Part shown: positions 55,828 through 62,860 of the stretch, piece after piece
Layout of the letters: each line of letters begins with the position of its first letter
How positions within the stretch are numbered: the first letter of the stretch is position 1
Source of the DNA: Streptomyces aureoverticillatus
GTDB lineage: Bacteria; Actinomycetota; Actinomycetes; Streptomycetales; Streptomycetaceae
Length of the DNA stretch: 64,000 nucleotides
Reading direction: 5' to 3'
Assembly: GCF_014649395.1 (NCBI RefSeq)
Contig: NZ_BMSY01000014.1
Span: forward strand, 62,001 to 126,000
The notes under the pieces: generated by a model
Database searches by the model: none
What the model saw: the letters and a program-made list of their open reading frames with translations, nothing else
What the model was told of the DNA's origin: nothing
Position numbers and translations under genes: made by a program

Positions 55828-57254
55828 GCGAGGAAGCCCCGGGCGCGCCGACGGAGAAGAAGGACACCGCGCCGCCGCCCGAACGCGTCGACGCACAGCT
55901 CCTGCGCATCGCCTTCATCCTGGTCCTCGGCACCTTCATGGCCACCGTGGACGCCACGATCGTCAGCGTCGGAATCGACACCCTGGCCGACGACTTCGGC
56001 GCCACCGTCACCGGGATCCAGTGGGTCTCCACCGCCTACCTGCTGGCCGTGGTGGCCGCCGTACCCGCGTCCGGCTGGCTGGCCGACCGGTTCGGCGGCC
56101 GCCGGACCTGGCTCGCCGCGGTCGGGGTGTTCCTGCTCGGCTCGCTGCTGTGCGCGCTGGCCTGGTCGACGACCAGCCTGATCGTGTTCCGGGTGATCCA
56201 GGGCCTGGGCGGCGGCCTGCTTCCCGCGACGGGGCAGGCACTCCTCGCCCGCGTCGCGGGACCGGGCCGCACCGGCCGGGTGATCAGCGTCGTAGCGGTC
56301 GTCCCGCTGCTGTCTCCCGTACTCGGCCCGCTGGTCGGCGGCTCCATCCTCGGCCTCGCGTCGTGGCCGTGGCTGTTCCTGGTCAACCTGCCGATCGGCG
56401 TGGTCGCGGTGCTGCTGGCCCGTCGGTACGTACCCGAAGTACCGCCGTCGCCCCGGCGCACGCCGTTCGACCTGCGGGGGGCCGCGCTGCTCTCGCCCGG
56501 CCTTGCCGTGCTGGTGTTCGGCCTGACCGAGGTCTCCCACCACCGCACTCTCCCGGCTGCGATCGGCATCGCGGCGGGCCTGGCGATGCTGGCCGCGTTC
56601 ACCGCGCACGGTCTGCGGACCAGCCGCACACCCCTGGTCGACCCGCGCCTCTTCGCCCGGCCGCCGTTCGGCGCCGCCGCCCTCGCGCTGCTGGTCCTGG
56701 GCGCGTCGGTGTTCGGCACCATGTTCCTGCTGCCGCTGTACTTCCAGACGGGCCGGGGTCTTTCGCCGTGGGAGGCCGGACTGCTGCTCGCCCCGCAGGG
56801 GCTCGGCGCGGCCGCCGGGTCGGTGGTGGTCAACCGCTCCATCGACAAGACCGCCCCCCGGACCCTGGTGATCACCGGCATCGCCCTCATCCTCGCGGGC
56901 ACCGTCCCGTTCACCCAGCTCGGCCACGAGCCCCCGGACGTCGTGATCGCCGTGGCGCTCGCCGTCCGCGGAGTCGGGATGGCCATGATCGGCGCGCCCG
57001 TCATGAACATCGTCTACAGCCGTATCGAGCCCGAACACCTCCCGCGCGCCTCGGGCGCGCTGAACCTGCTCAACACCGTCGGCGGCTCGCTCGGCACCGC
57101 GGCCCTCGCCGTGGTCCTGCAGAACCGGCTGACCGCCCGAGGCCCGGACATCTCCTGGGCGTTCGCCGACACCTTCTGGTGGGTGCTCGGCCTCTGCCTG
57201 CTCGCCGCCACCGGGGCCACGAGGCTGCCCCGCACACACGTCAGGAAGCCATGA
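55824..57254 (+). CDS. DHA2-type MFS exporter of the siderophore cluster
   Basis: 476 residues, EmrB/QacA-like with 13-14 membrane helices. Motifs: VDATIVSVGIDTL in helix 1, GWLADRFGGRRTWL (motif A), LLSPVLGPLVGG (motif C). The ATG overlaps the NRPS stop (ATGA) and its stop overlaps the DAHP synthase start, so it is coupled to both. Position and family point to export of the finished catechol siderophore. Confidence 0.9.
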   Translation: MSEEAPGAPTEKKDTAPPPERVDAQLLRIAFILVLGTFMATVDATIVSVGIDTLADDFGATVTGIQWVSTAYLLAVVAAVPASGWLADRFGGRRTWLAAVGVFLLGSLLCALAWSTTSLIVFRVIQGLGGGLLPATGQALLARVAGPGRTGRVISVVAVVPLLSPVLGPLVGGSILGLASWPWLFLVNLPIGVVAVLLARRYVPEVPPSPRRTPFDLRGAALLSPGLAVLVFGLTEVSHHRTLPAAIGIAAGLAMLAAFTAHGLRTSRTPLVDPRLFARPPFGAAALALLVLGASVFGTMFLLPLYFQTGRGLSPWEAGLLLAPQGLGAAAGSVVVNRSIDKTAPRTLVITGIALILAGTVPFTQLGHEPPDVVIAVALAVRGVGMAMIGAPVMNIVYSRIEPEHLPRASGALNLLNTVGGSLGTAALAVVLQNRLTARGPDISWAFADTFWWVLGLCLLAATGATRLPRTHVRKP

Positions 57255-58912
57255 TGCACCCCCTGCCCACCCCAACCACTCCCACGACGCCCGCCCCCAC
57301 CCAGGCTGCCCTGCCTGCGCCCGCACAGGCCGACCTCCCAGCGACCTGGTCTCTGCCCGCCCAGGCCGACGCTCGGCCTGCGCCTCGGCCTGTGCCGGCA
57401 GAGGCAGCCGCGCCTGAGACTCAGCCCGCGCCTGCACAGGCCGCCCTCCCTGCCACCCGGCCGACGCTCGCACACGCTGACCGTCCAGCGCCCCAGCCCG
57501 CGCCAGCCCAGCCCATGCCAGCCCCGACCGCGCTAGCCCAGCCCGCGCCAGCCCAGCCCGCGCCAGCCCAGCCCGCGCCAGCCCCGACCGGGTCGGCCAC
57601 GGCCGAGCCCGCGTCCCCCTCGACAGATCTCTCTTCCGCCCGGCCCATGGCCCCGTCGGCGCATCTAGCCACAGCACAACCTGCCCCCACTCCGGCCGAG
57701 TTGGCCCCGACCACACCCGCACCGACCCCGGCCGATCTCACTGGGGCCCAGCCCGTGCCCGTGGCCGTGCCATCCGAGATGGCCGCAGCCGCACCGCCCC
57801 CGGCCGACCTCGCCACGATCCAGCCCGCAACCGCACCGAGGCCCTCGGCCGCAGCTCGCCCCCTGTCCTCCCCGGCGTCTCCCGCCGAGGCCCATCCGCT
57901 CCCCTCTCCGGCCGACCTCGCCGCGGCCCATCCCCTGTCCGGGGCGACCGCCGAAGCCATCGCCCGGCACCGCGACACCGTCGCCGCCGTCCTCGCCCGC
58001 CGGGACCCCCGCCTGCTCGTGGTCGTCGGCCCCTGCTCGGTCCACGACACCTCCGCCGCCCTGGAGTACGCGGACCTGCTCGCCACCGCCGCCCGGCGCC
58101 TCGACGACGACCTGGTCATCGTTCTGCGCGCCTACCTGGAGAAGCCCCGCACCATCACCGGTTGGACCGGTCTGCTCGCCGCCCCCACGCTCGACGGCAA
58201 GGGCGACCTGGCCACCGGCCTCAGACTCGGCCGCTCCTTCCTGACCGAGGCAGCCGCCACGGGCCTGCCCCTGGCCTACGAGTTCGTGGATCCCGCCCTC
58301 GCCCCGTACGTGTCCGACACGGTGTCGTGGGCCGCCATCGGCGCGCGTACGGTCGCCAGCCAGCCCCACCGTCACCTGGCCTCCTGGCTCCCCATGCCGG
58401 TCGGCATGAAGAACTGCGTCTCCGGCCGCCTGGACACCGCGATCGCCGCCATCCAGGCCGCCGCCCACGCGCACACCCTGCCCGCCGTGTCCTCCGACGG
58501 CCGCCTCACCACCGTCCAGAGCACCGGAAACCCCGACACCCACCTGGTCCTCCGGGGCGGCCCGACTCCCAACTACGACAAGGCGAGCGTCGCGCAGGCC
58601 CGCTCGGCCCTCGCGGCGGCCGGCCTGCCCCAGCGCATCGTCGTCGACGCCTCCCACGGCAACAGCGGCAAGGACCACAATCGCCAGCCGGCCGTCGTCG
58701 CCGACCTGGCCGAGCAGATCTCCGAGGGCGACGCCTCCCTGACCGGCGTCATGATCGAGTCCTACTTGTCCGACGGCAGGCAGGACCTCGAAACGGCGCG
58801 CCCCCGCCCGGACCTCAGCGTCACCGACGCCTGCCTCGGCTGGTCCCGCACGGCCCCACTGCTCGACGCCCTCGCCCTGGCCTCCCGCCGCCGAAGCCGC
58901 CTCCCCGGATGA
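57251..58912 (+). CDS. Class I DAHP synthase with a long Pro/Ala-rich N-terminal extension
   Basis: 553 residues. The catalytic part, about residues 225-545, is an AroF/G/H-type 3-deoxy-7-phosphoheptulonate synthase: VVGPCSVHD (Cys262), LRAYLEKPRT, GMKNCVSGRL, LRGGPTPNYD and DASHGNSGKDH. It condenses phosphoenolpyruvate and erythrose 4-phosphate, raising chorismate supply for DHB. The 220-residue leader is almost only P, A, T, Q, L, S and D. It is built from imperfect repeats resembling PADLAAAHPL and QPAPA, the same words that begin the catalytic domain. The ATG overlaps the MFS stop; an internal ATG at 57779 would remove most of the leader. Confidence 0.88.
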   Translation: MMHPLPTPTTPTTPAPTQAALPAPAQADLPATWSLPAQADARPAPRPVPAEAAAPETQPAPAQAALPATRPTLAHADRPAPQPAPAQPMPAPTALAQPAPAQPAPAQPAPAPTGSATAEPASPSTDLSSARPMAPSAHLATAQPAPTPAELAPTTPAPTPADLTGAQPVPVAVPSEMAAAAPPPADLATIQPATAPRPSAAARPLSSPASPAEAHPLPSPADLAAAHPLSGATAEAIARHRDTVAAVLARRDPRLLVVVGPCSVHDTSAALEYADLLATAARRLDDDLVIVLRAYLEKPRTITGWTGLLAAPTLDGKGDLATGLRLGRSFLTEAAATGLPLAYEFVDPALAPYVSDTVSWAAIGARTVASQPHRHLASWLPMPVGMKNCVSGRLDTAIAAIQAAAHAHTLPAVSSDGRLTTVQSTGNPDTHLVLRGGPTPNYDKASVAQARSALAAAGLPQRIVVDASHGNSGKDHNRQPAVVADLAEQISEGDASLTGVMIESYLSDGRQDLETARPRPDLSVTDACLGWSRTAPLLDALALASRRRSRLPG

Positions 58913-58919
58913 GCCCCGC

Positions 58920-58946
58920 GCCGGGCGGGTATGGCACCCGCCCGGC
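58920..58946. terminator. Hairpin terminator at the end of the catechol operon
   Basis: Perfect 11-bp stem gccgggcgggt / acccgcccggc with loop atggc, in the convergent gap between the DAHP synthase and SIP genes. Confidence 0.8.
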
Positions 58947-58981
58947 AACCGGGCCCCTCACCTGAACGGATCGGCAAGCGC

Positions 58982-59701
58982 TCAACTCACCCGCCAGTAA
59001 CCAAGGCTGTACAACCGCTCCTTGGGCACGCCGAGTTGCTTGCGCGCGAAGGTGGCAAGGGCACGGGTGGAGGCGGTGTCGCACGCTATCCAGAGGTACG
59101 ACGAGTCGTCGACGTGCTCAGGAAGTGCCGCGCGGACCGTCTCGACCAGGTGGGAACCCTGATCCTGGCGCGGCACGCGTATGACGTCGCGGCTTGCCGT
59201 ACCGCCGCCCGGCGTGTGGTCACCGTCGCGTGGGTGAGACGTCTCGTACCAGATCGTGGCGGGCGTCAGCGGCATGGCGCCGAGCAGTGAATCAATGGCG
59301 GGTCGGGACGCCGGATCCCCGACGGCGAGGAGCCGGGACGGCAGCGGGTCCGGCACGGCGAACTCCGAGCCCTGCACCGTCGCCTCGATGGTGTCGCCGG
59401 GACGCGCCGCACGGGCCCAGTCGCTCGCGCGGCCGGCATGCAGGGCGAAGTCCATGCTGAACGTGCCGGTGGCGGGGTCGGGGGCGACGAGGGTGTAGGC
59501 GCGCTGGTGCGGACGATCGCCGTTGCCGAACCAGAGGCGTACCCACATCGTCGGATGGACTCCCGTGACGGCCAGCATCCCGCCGTCCGTGAAGGACAGC
59601 CGATGGAGCCGCTCCGAAAGCCGCTCGTTCGAACGGACGGTGAAGGTGAAGTCCTTGCCGCGCATCAGCTTGAGAATGGCGCCTTGCCAGCCGTGCCCCA
59701 C
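58982..59701 (-). CDS. Second siderophore-interacting protein (short SIP)
   Basis: 239 residues from a GTG behind GGGAGG. Same family as the SIP at the other end of the cluster: flavin-binding HQRAYTLVAPDPATGTFSMDFALHAGRASDWARAARPGD, then RLLAVGDPASRPAIDSLLGAMP and a terminal YSLGYWRVS typical of SIPs. It may reduce a different ferric complex, for example of the NIS product. It is the last gene of a minus-strand operon with the DUF2470 protein and a small protein behind an iron box. Confidence 0.9.
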   Translation of the reverse strand: MGHGWQGAILKLMRGKDFTFTVRSNERLSERLHRLSFTDGGMLAVTGVHPTMWVRLWFGNGDRPHQRAYTLVAPDPATGTFSMDFALHAGRASDWARAARPGDTIEATVQGSEFAVPDPLPSRLLAVGDPASRPAIDSLLGAMPLTPATIWYETSHPRDGDHTPGGGTASRDVIRVPRQDQGSHLVETVRAALPEHVDDSSYLWIACDTASTRALATFARKQLGVPKERLYSLGYWRVS

Positions 59702-59804
59702 GGTGCCTCCCTACGGATTCGTGATGGTGAAGTGAGCCGCTCGCCACCACCGGCGTTCGGCAACGGGTGGATGTGCGCGGCCCGGCGACGGCTCTAGAGC
59801 GCGG

Positions 59805-60560
59805 CTACGGGTGGTGGAGGTGGGCCGTCGCCGCGGGCGTCACGAGGAGGCGGCAGATCCGGTCGCCGGCTTCCGCGGCGTTCCTGGCCGGTGTCGGGAA
59901 CAGCAGACGCAGGTCGCAATGGCCGCTGGGGTATTCGTGGCGCAGCGTGATGCCGTGCCGATCCAGGGCCAGTGGCACGGCTCGTATGAAGCCGTGCGGC
60001 ACGCGAGGTCCGGAGAGGGCCACCAGTCCGGCCACCATGTCCTCGTGCGCGTCGGCGAGATGAGTCAGCATCGCCGCTTCCTCGGCCGCGAGCGGATCGG
60101 GAGCCGCCAGAGTCATCTCGTCGAGCCCCACCTCCACCGTCTCGGCCGAAGTACGAAGGGTGACGCGGGCGGTGTCGAGTGCCAGGGCGGTGGCAGTGGA
60201 GGTGGCGGTGCCAGCGACGTCCCCGAGCCGGTCCGGCGACAGCCATCCCGAGACCGTGACACTGGCCCTGACGCGGGCGCGGACGGCGGTCGGCGCTATG
60301 TCCGTGAATTCCAGGAGGGCGGCGAGGCTGCCGCGCGGGGCTCGCGCCATCTGGGCGGCGAGGGGGCTGTCGGCCTGTGGGTGCAGGGTGATCCGCCCTC
60401 TCCGGCTCACGGAGTGCATGCCGATCAGGTCGTACGCCTGCCCGTCCGTGGTGAGCGACAAGGACTCCGCGCCGGCGATGACGGAGCGGACCCGCTCCGC
60501 CGCGGTCGGCTCCGTCGGGTCGCTCGGCTCGGCGGACGATGTCTCGGCTGCGGTGCTCAA
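59805..60560 (-). CDS. DUF2470-containing protein, iron-regulated
   Basis: 251 residues from a TTG whose bases overlap the stop of the small upstream gene (TTGA); GGAGG precedes it. The N-terminal half resembles a split-barrel flavin-binding region (SVSRRGRITLHPQADSPLAAQM). The C-terminal half is DUF2470-like (LTHLADAHEDMVAGLVALSGPRVPHGFIRAVPLALDRHGITLRHEY). Relatives include haem-utilisation HugZ-type proteins, so a role in iron or haem handling is plausible. Longer frames reaching further upstream cross the iron box and are rejected. Confidence 0.75.
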   Translation of the reverse strand: MSTAAETSSAEPSDPTEPTAAERVRSVIAGAESLSLTTDGQAYDLIGMHSVSRRGRITLHPQADSPLAAQMARAPRGSLAALLEFTDIAPTAVRARVRASVTVSGWLSPDRLGDVAGTATSTATALALDTARVTLRTSAETVEVGLDEMTLAAPDPLAAEEAAMLTHLADAHEDMVAGLVALSGPRVPHGFIRAVPLALDRHGITLRHEYPSGHCDLRLLFPTPARNAAEAGDRICRLLVTPAATAHLHHP

Positions 60561-60751
60561 CGGGCCTCCAGGCGATAGAGGTTGAATCGATAACCCGCCA
60601 TCCGGCGTCGGCGCAGGGCGCCCATGGTCGACAACGTCACCGTGTAGGACCAGGGCAGTCGCTGCTGCGCGGAGCCGGGCAGGGCGGCCAGGGTCGTGGA
60701 CTCGACCAGCTCCTGCATGGCGCCGAGTTCGGGACGGCGTTTCTCTGCCAA
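60557..60751 (-). CDS. Small iron-regulated protein of unknown function
   Basis: 64 residues from a TTG at 60751, eight to nine bases after AAGGGGG. A start at 60808 would place the iron box inside the gene and is less likely. Sequence features are ELVESTTLAALPGSAQQRLPWSYTV and a basic end YRFNLYRLEAR. No membrane segment or Cys is present. It is the first gene after the second iron box, coupled to the DUF2470 gene. I do not recognise the family. Confidence 0.6.
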   Translation of the reverse strand: MAEKRRPELGAMQELVESTTLAALPGSAQQRLPWSYTVTLSTMGALRRRRMAGYRFNLYRLEAR

Positions 60752-60770
60752 GGACCACAACCCCCTTAAG

Positions 60771-60789
60771 TGAGGTAAGGCTAACCTTA
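60771..60789 (-). promoter_or_regulatory. Second iron box (DmdR/IdeR type)
   Basis: On the minus strand taaggttagccttacctca matches the iron-box consensus in 15 of 19 positions. The core gtaaggttagccttac is a near-perfect palindrome. It ends 19 bp before the TTG of the small protein, the same distance as the first box to dhbA. Confidence 0.85.
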
Positions 60790-60884
60790 CTAAATCGACT
60801 GTGTCCATGTGATGCCGCTGCGTGCTGCGGGGCTTGATTGCTCATGGCTCCATGCAACCCGATGGGTCCGACATCGCGTGGACG

Positions 60885-60928
60885 CTGTGGATAACCCTTG
60901 GCGTGCCCCTGATCATGGTTATCCACAG
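60885..60928. promoter_or_regulatory. Inverted pair of DnaA-box-like sites
   Basis: ctgtggataacc (60885-60896) and ggttatccacag (60917-60928) are perfect 12-bp inverted copies with a 20-bp spacer. Each contains TTATCCACA, the strict DnaA-box consensus. They lie 40 bp before the DUF4192 gene, in its likely promoter or leader. Confidence 0.7.
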
Positions 60929-60967
60929 GCTCAACCGGAGTGGAGGGTTCCGGTGCAGAGTCGGCGC

Positions 60968-62500
60968 ATGACGAATCGCAACGAGCCAAACGAGCCAAAC
61001 GAGCCGAACGAGCCAAACGAGCCGAACGAACCAGCGGACCTGATCGACGAGCCTGCGGTAACCCTGCGCATGCCGGCCGAACTGGCCGACGCCTTGCCGT
61101 ACTTGCTCGGATTCAGGCCCGAGAACAGCATCGTCCTCATCGCGCTGCACGGCCCGCGCGGCCGGTTCGGCGGACGGGTGCGCCTCGGCATTCCGGAACG
61201 CCCGGAGGACTGGCCGGCCGTCGCGGAGCAACTGGCCCAGTGTCTGGTGAGCGGCTGCGAGCGGCGCGAAGCCCGGCCGGACGGCGTCGTGGCCTACCTC
61301 TGCCAGGAGCCGGGAGGGTCCGCGGGGGACACCTCCGGGCCCTCCGGCAAGCAGGTCATGGAGCGTCTCAGGCCGCTGGCCCAGACGCTCCGCACCGCCT
61401 GCGGCAGCCTCGACGTCCCGGTCCTGGAGGTCGTGTGCATCTCGGAGGGCCGCTTCTGGACGTACTGCTGTCCTGATCAGCGGTGCTGCCCGGTGGACGG
61501 CACGCCGCTGCCTCCCGCGGGCACGTCGGTCATGGCGGCGGCCACCGCGTACGCCGGCCGTCAAGTGGGCCGAGATCAAGGACAGTTGCGAGCACGGCTC
61601 ACGCCGTGGCGCACTGCGGCCGCGGCGGCCCAGGAGCGCGCACTGCACGCTGCCGCAGTCGCGCTCGTGCCCAGGATCCTGGACGAGGGCGGCCATGACG
61701 AAGTCGCCGAGGAGACGCTCGACCTCGCCCGCGTCCTGATGGCCCGCCTGGCCGCGGCACCTCCAAGGCCCGACCCACTGGAAGCGGACCTCCAGGACGA
61801 CGAACTGCTGGCTCACGACGAGGCCGCCGCCCTGATCCTCGGCCTCCAGGACCGCACGACGCGGGACCGAGCGGCGGAGTGGATGGAGGGGGCAGAGGCG
61901 AAGTCGGCGCTGCGGCTCTGGCGAGCACTCGCCCGGCGCTGCGTCGGCCCCTTCCACGAGCACGCCGCGGCGCCCCTGACGCTGGCGGGCTGGGTCGCCT
62001 GGTCCCTCGGTGACCTCATCGAGGGCCAAGAGGCGCTCACCATGGCGCTGAGCGCCGACCCGCACTACACCTTCGCCCTGCTGCTCCACCCGGTGTGCGG
62101 CGCGGACGACGATCCGGAACCGATTCGCCGCATCCTGCGCGGCGAACGGGCCCGGCGCGAGCCGGACATCTCCCCAGCCGAGCTCCGTGACGCGGACGAA
62201 GTCCCCGAACTCCTGGGTGACACGGACCACTTGAGTTCCGCGATGTCCGGCCCTGTCCCCGCCTCCACCGGTTCGGGTGCCGGTGCCGACGTCGCGGGTG
62301 CCGGTGTCGACGTCGGTGCGGGTGCCGGGGCCCCGGCAGGAGCCGAAGCCAGGTCCGACACGGACGTCGGCTCGACGCCCCGCAGTCACCGCCGTCGACT
62401 CCGCTCCGCCGCCCGTGCGACGCGCCCGAGCGGGGGAGCGGGCACGGGACCGCGGAACCGACGGCCCGCCGTCAGGCGCGACAGGAGGAACGACCGGTGA
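60968..62500 (+). CDS. DUF4192-domain protein with NEP repeats
   Basis: 510 residues from the ATG at 60968. DUF4192 is indicated by LLGFRPENSIVLIALHGPRGRFGGRVRLGIP, LEVVCISEGRFWTYCC and HPCRWSR-like Cys/Pro spacing, ending in LAGWVAWSLGDLIEGQEALTMALSADPHYTFALLL. The family is widespread in actinobacteria and of unknown function. Residues 5-22 are six NEP repeats coded by a 9-bp microsatellite. The C-terminal 110 residues are Gly/Ala/Arg-rich and variable. It restores the core chromosomal order after the siderophore cluster. Confidence 0.85.
   Translation: MTNRNEPNEPNEPNEPNEPNEPADLIDEPAVTLRMPAELADALPYLLGFRPENSIVLIALHGPRGRFGGRVRLGIPERPEDWPAVAEQLAQCLVSGCERREARPDGVVAYLCQEPGGSAGDTSGPSGKQVMERLRPLAQTLRTACGSLDVPVLEVVCISEGRFWTYCCPDQRCCPVDGTPLPPAGTSVMAAATAYAGRQVGRDQGQLRARLTPWRTAAAAAQERALHAAAVALVPRILDEGGHDEVAEETLDLARVLMARLAAAPPRPDPLEADLQDDELLAHDEAAALILGLQDRTTRDRAAEWMEGAEAKSALRLWRALARRCVGPFHEHAAAPLTLAGWVAWSLGDLIEGQEALTMALSADPHYTFALLLHPVCGADDDPEPIRRILRGERARREPDISPAELRDADEVPELLGDTDHLSSAMSGPVPASTGSGAGADVAGAGVDVGAGAGAPAGAEARSDTDVGSTPRSHRRRLRSAARATRPSGGAGTGPRNRRPAVRRDRRNDR
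60980..61033. repeat. 9-bp tandem repeat coding NEP units
   Basis: Six near-identical units of aacgagcca / aacgagccg in frame near the start of the DUF4192 gene. Confidence 0.92.
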
Positions 62501-62860
62501 GCAGGGGATCCCGGCGCCATCCACCCTGGCCGATCCTGGCGGTGGCTGCGGTGGCTGCGGTGGCTGCGGTGGCTGCGGTGGCTGCGGTGTCTGGAGTGGT
62601 CTGGGCGGCTGGCGTGGTTGCGGTGGTTGGCGTGGCCGGGACGGCCCAGGCAGCCGGGGCGGTCGCGGTGGCTACCGCGACTGCAGTGGCCGCTGTGGTC
62701 GTGGAGACAGCGCACCGCCGTCCGGGCGGCTTCCTGAGACGGGTGCGTGACTTGGGACCGCCCGCCGCCGTTCACCTGAGTGGCGGTACCCGCGTCCGGG
62801 TCGCGCCGCTGCACCGCGACCGAGTCTCCGCAGCGCAGACAACGCAGAAGAGGCTGCCCC
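62501..62860. other. Region between DUF4192 and debranching genes with an open but doubtful frame
   Basis: 360 bp. A GTG at 62497 overlaps the DUF4192 stop (GTGA) and opens a frame with AVAAVAAVAAV-like hydrophobic repeats, suggesting a small membrane protein. However, the frame stays open through the whole next gene and to the window end, so its true extent is unclear. No terminator was seen. Confidence 0.4.
62539..62592. repeat. 9-bp tandem repeat gcggtggct
   Basis: Five exact copies and a sixth with one change (gcggtgtct), 62539-62592. In the frame opened by the GTG at 62497 they code Ala-Val-Ala. Confidence 0.92.

Noticed and set aside
60752..60808. Longer start of the small iron-regulated protein at 60808
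   Set aside because: It would put the iron box inside the coding sequence; the TTG at 60751 lies after the box with a ribosome site.
59805..61016. A 403-residue reading of the DUF2470 gene
   Set aside because: The extra N-terminus runs across the small gene and the iron box in another frame and lacks any domain.
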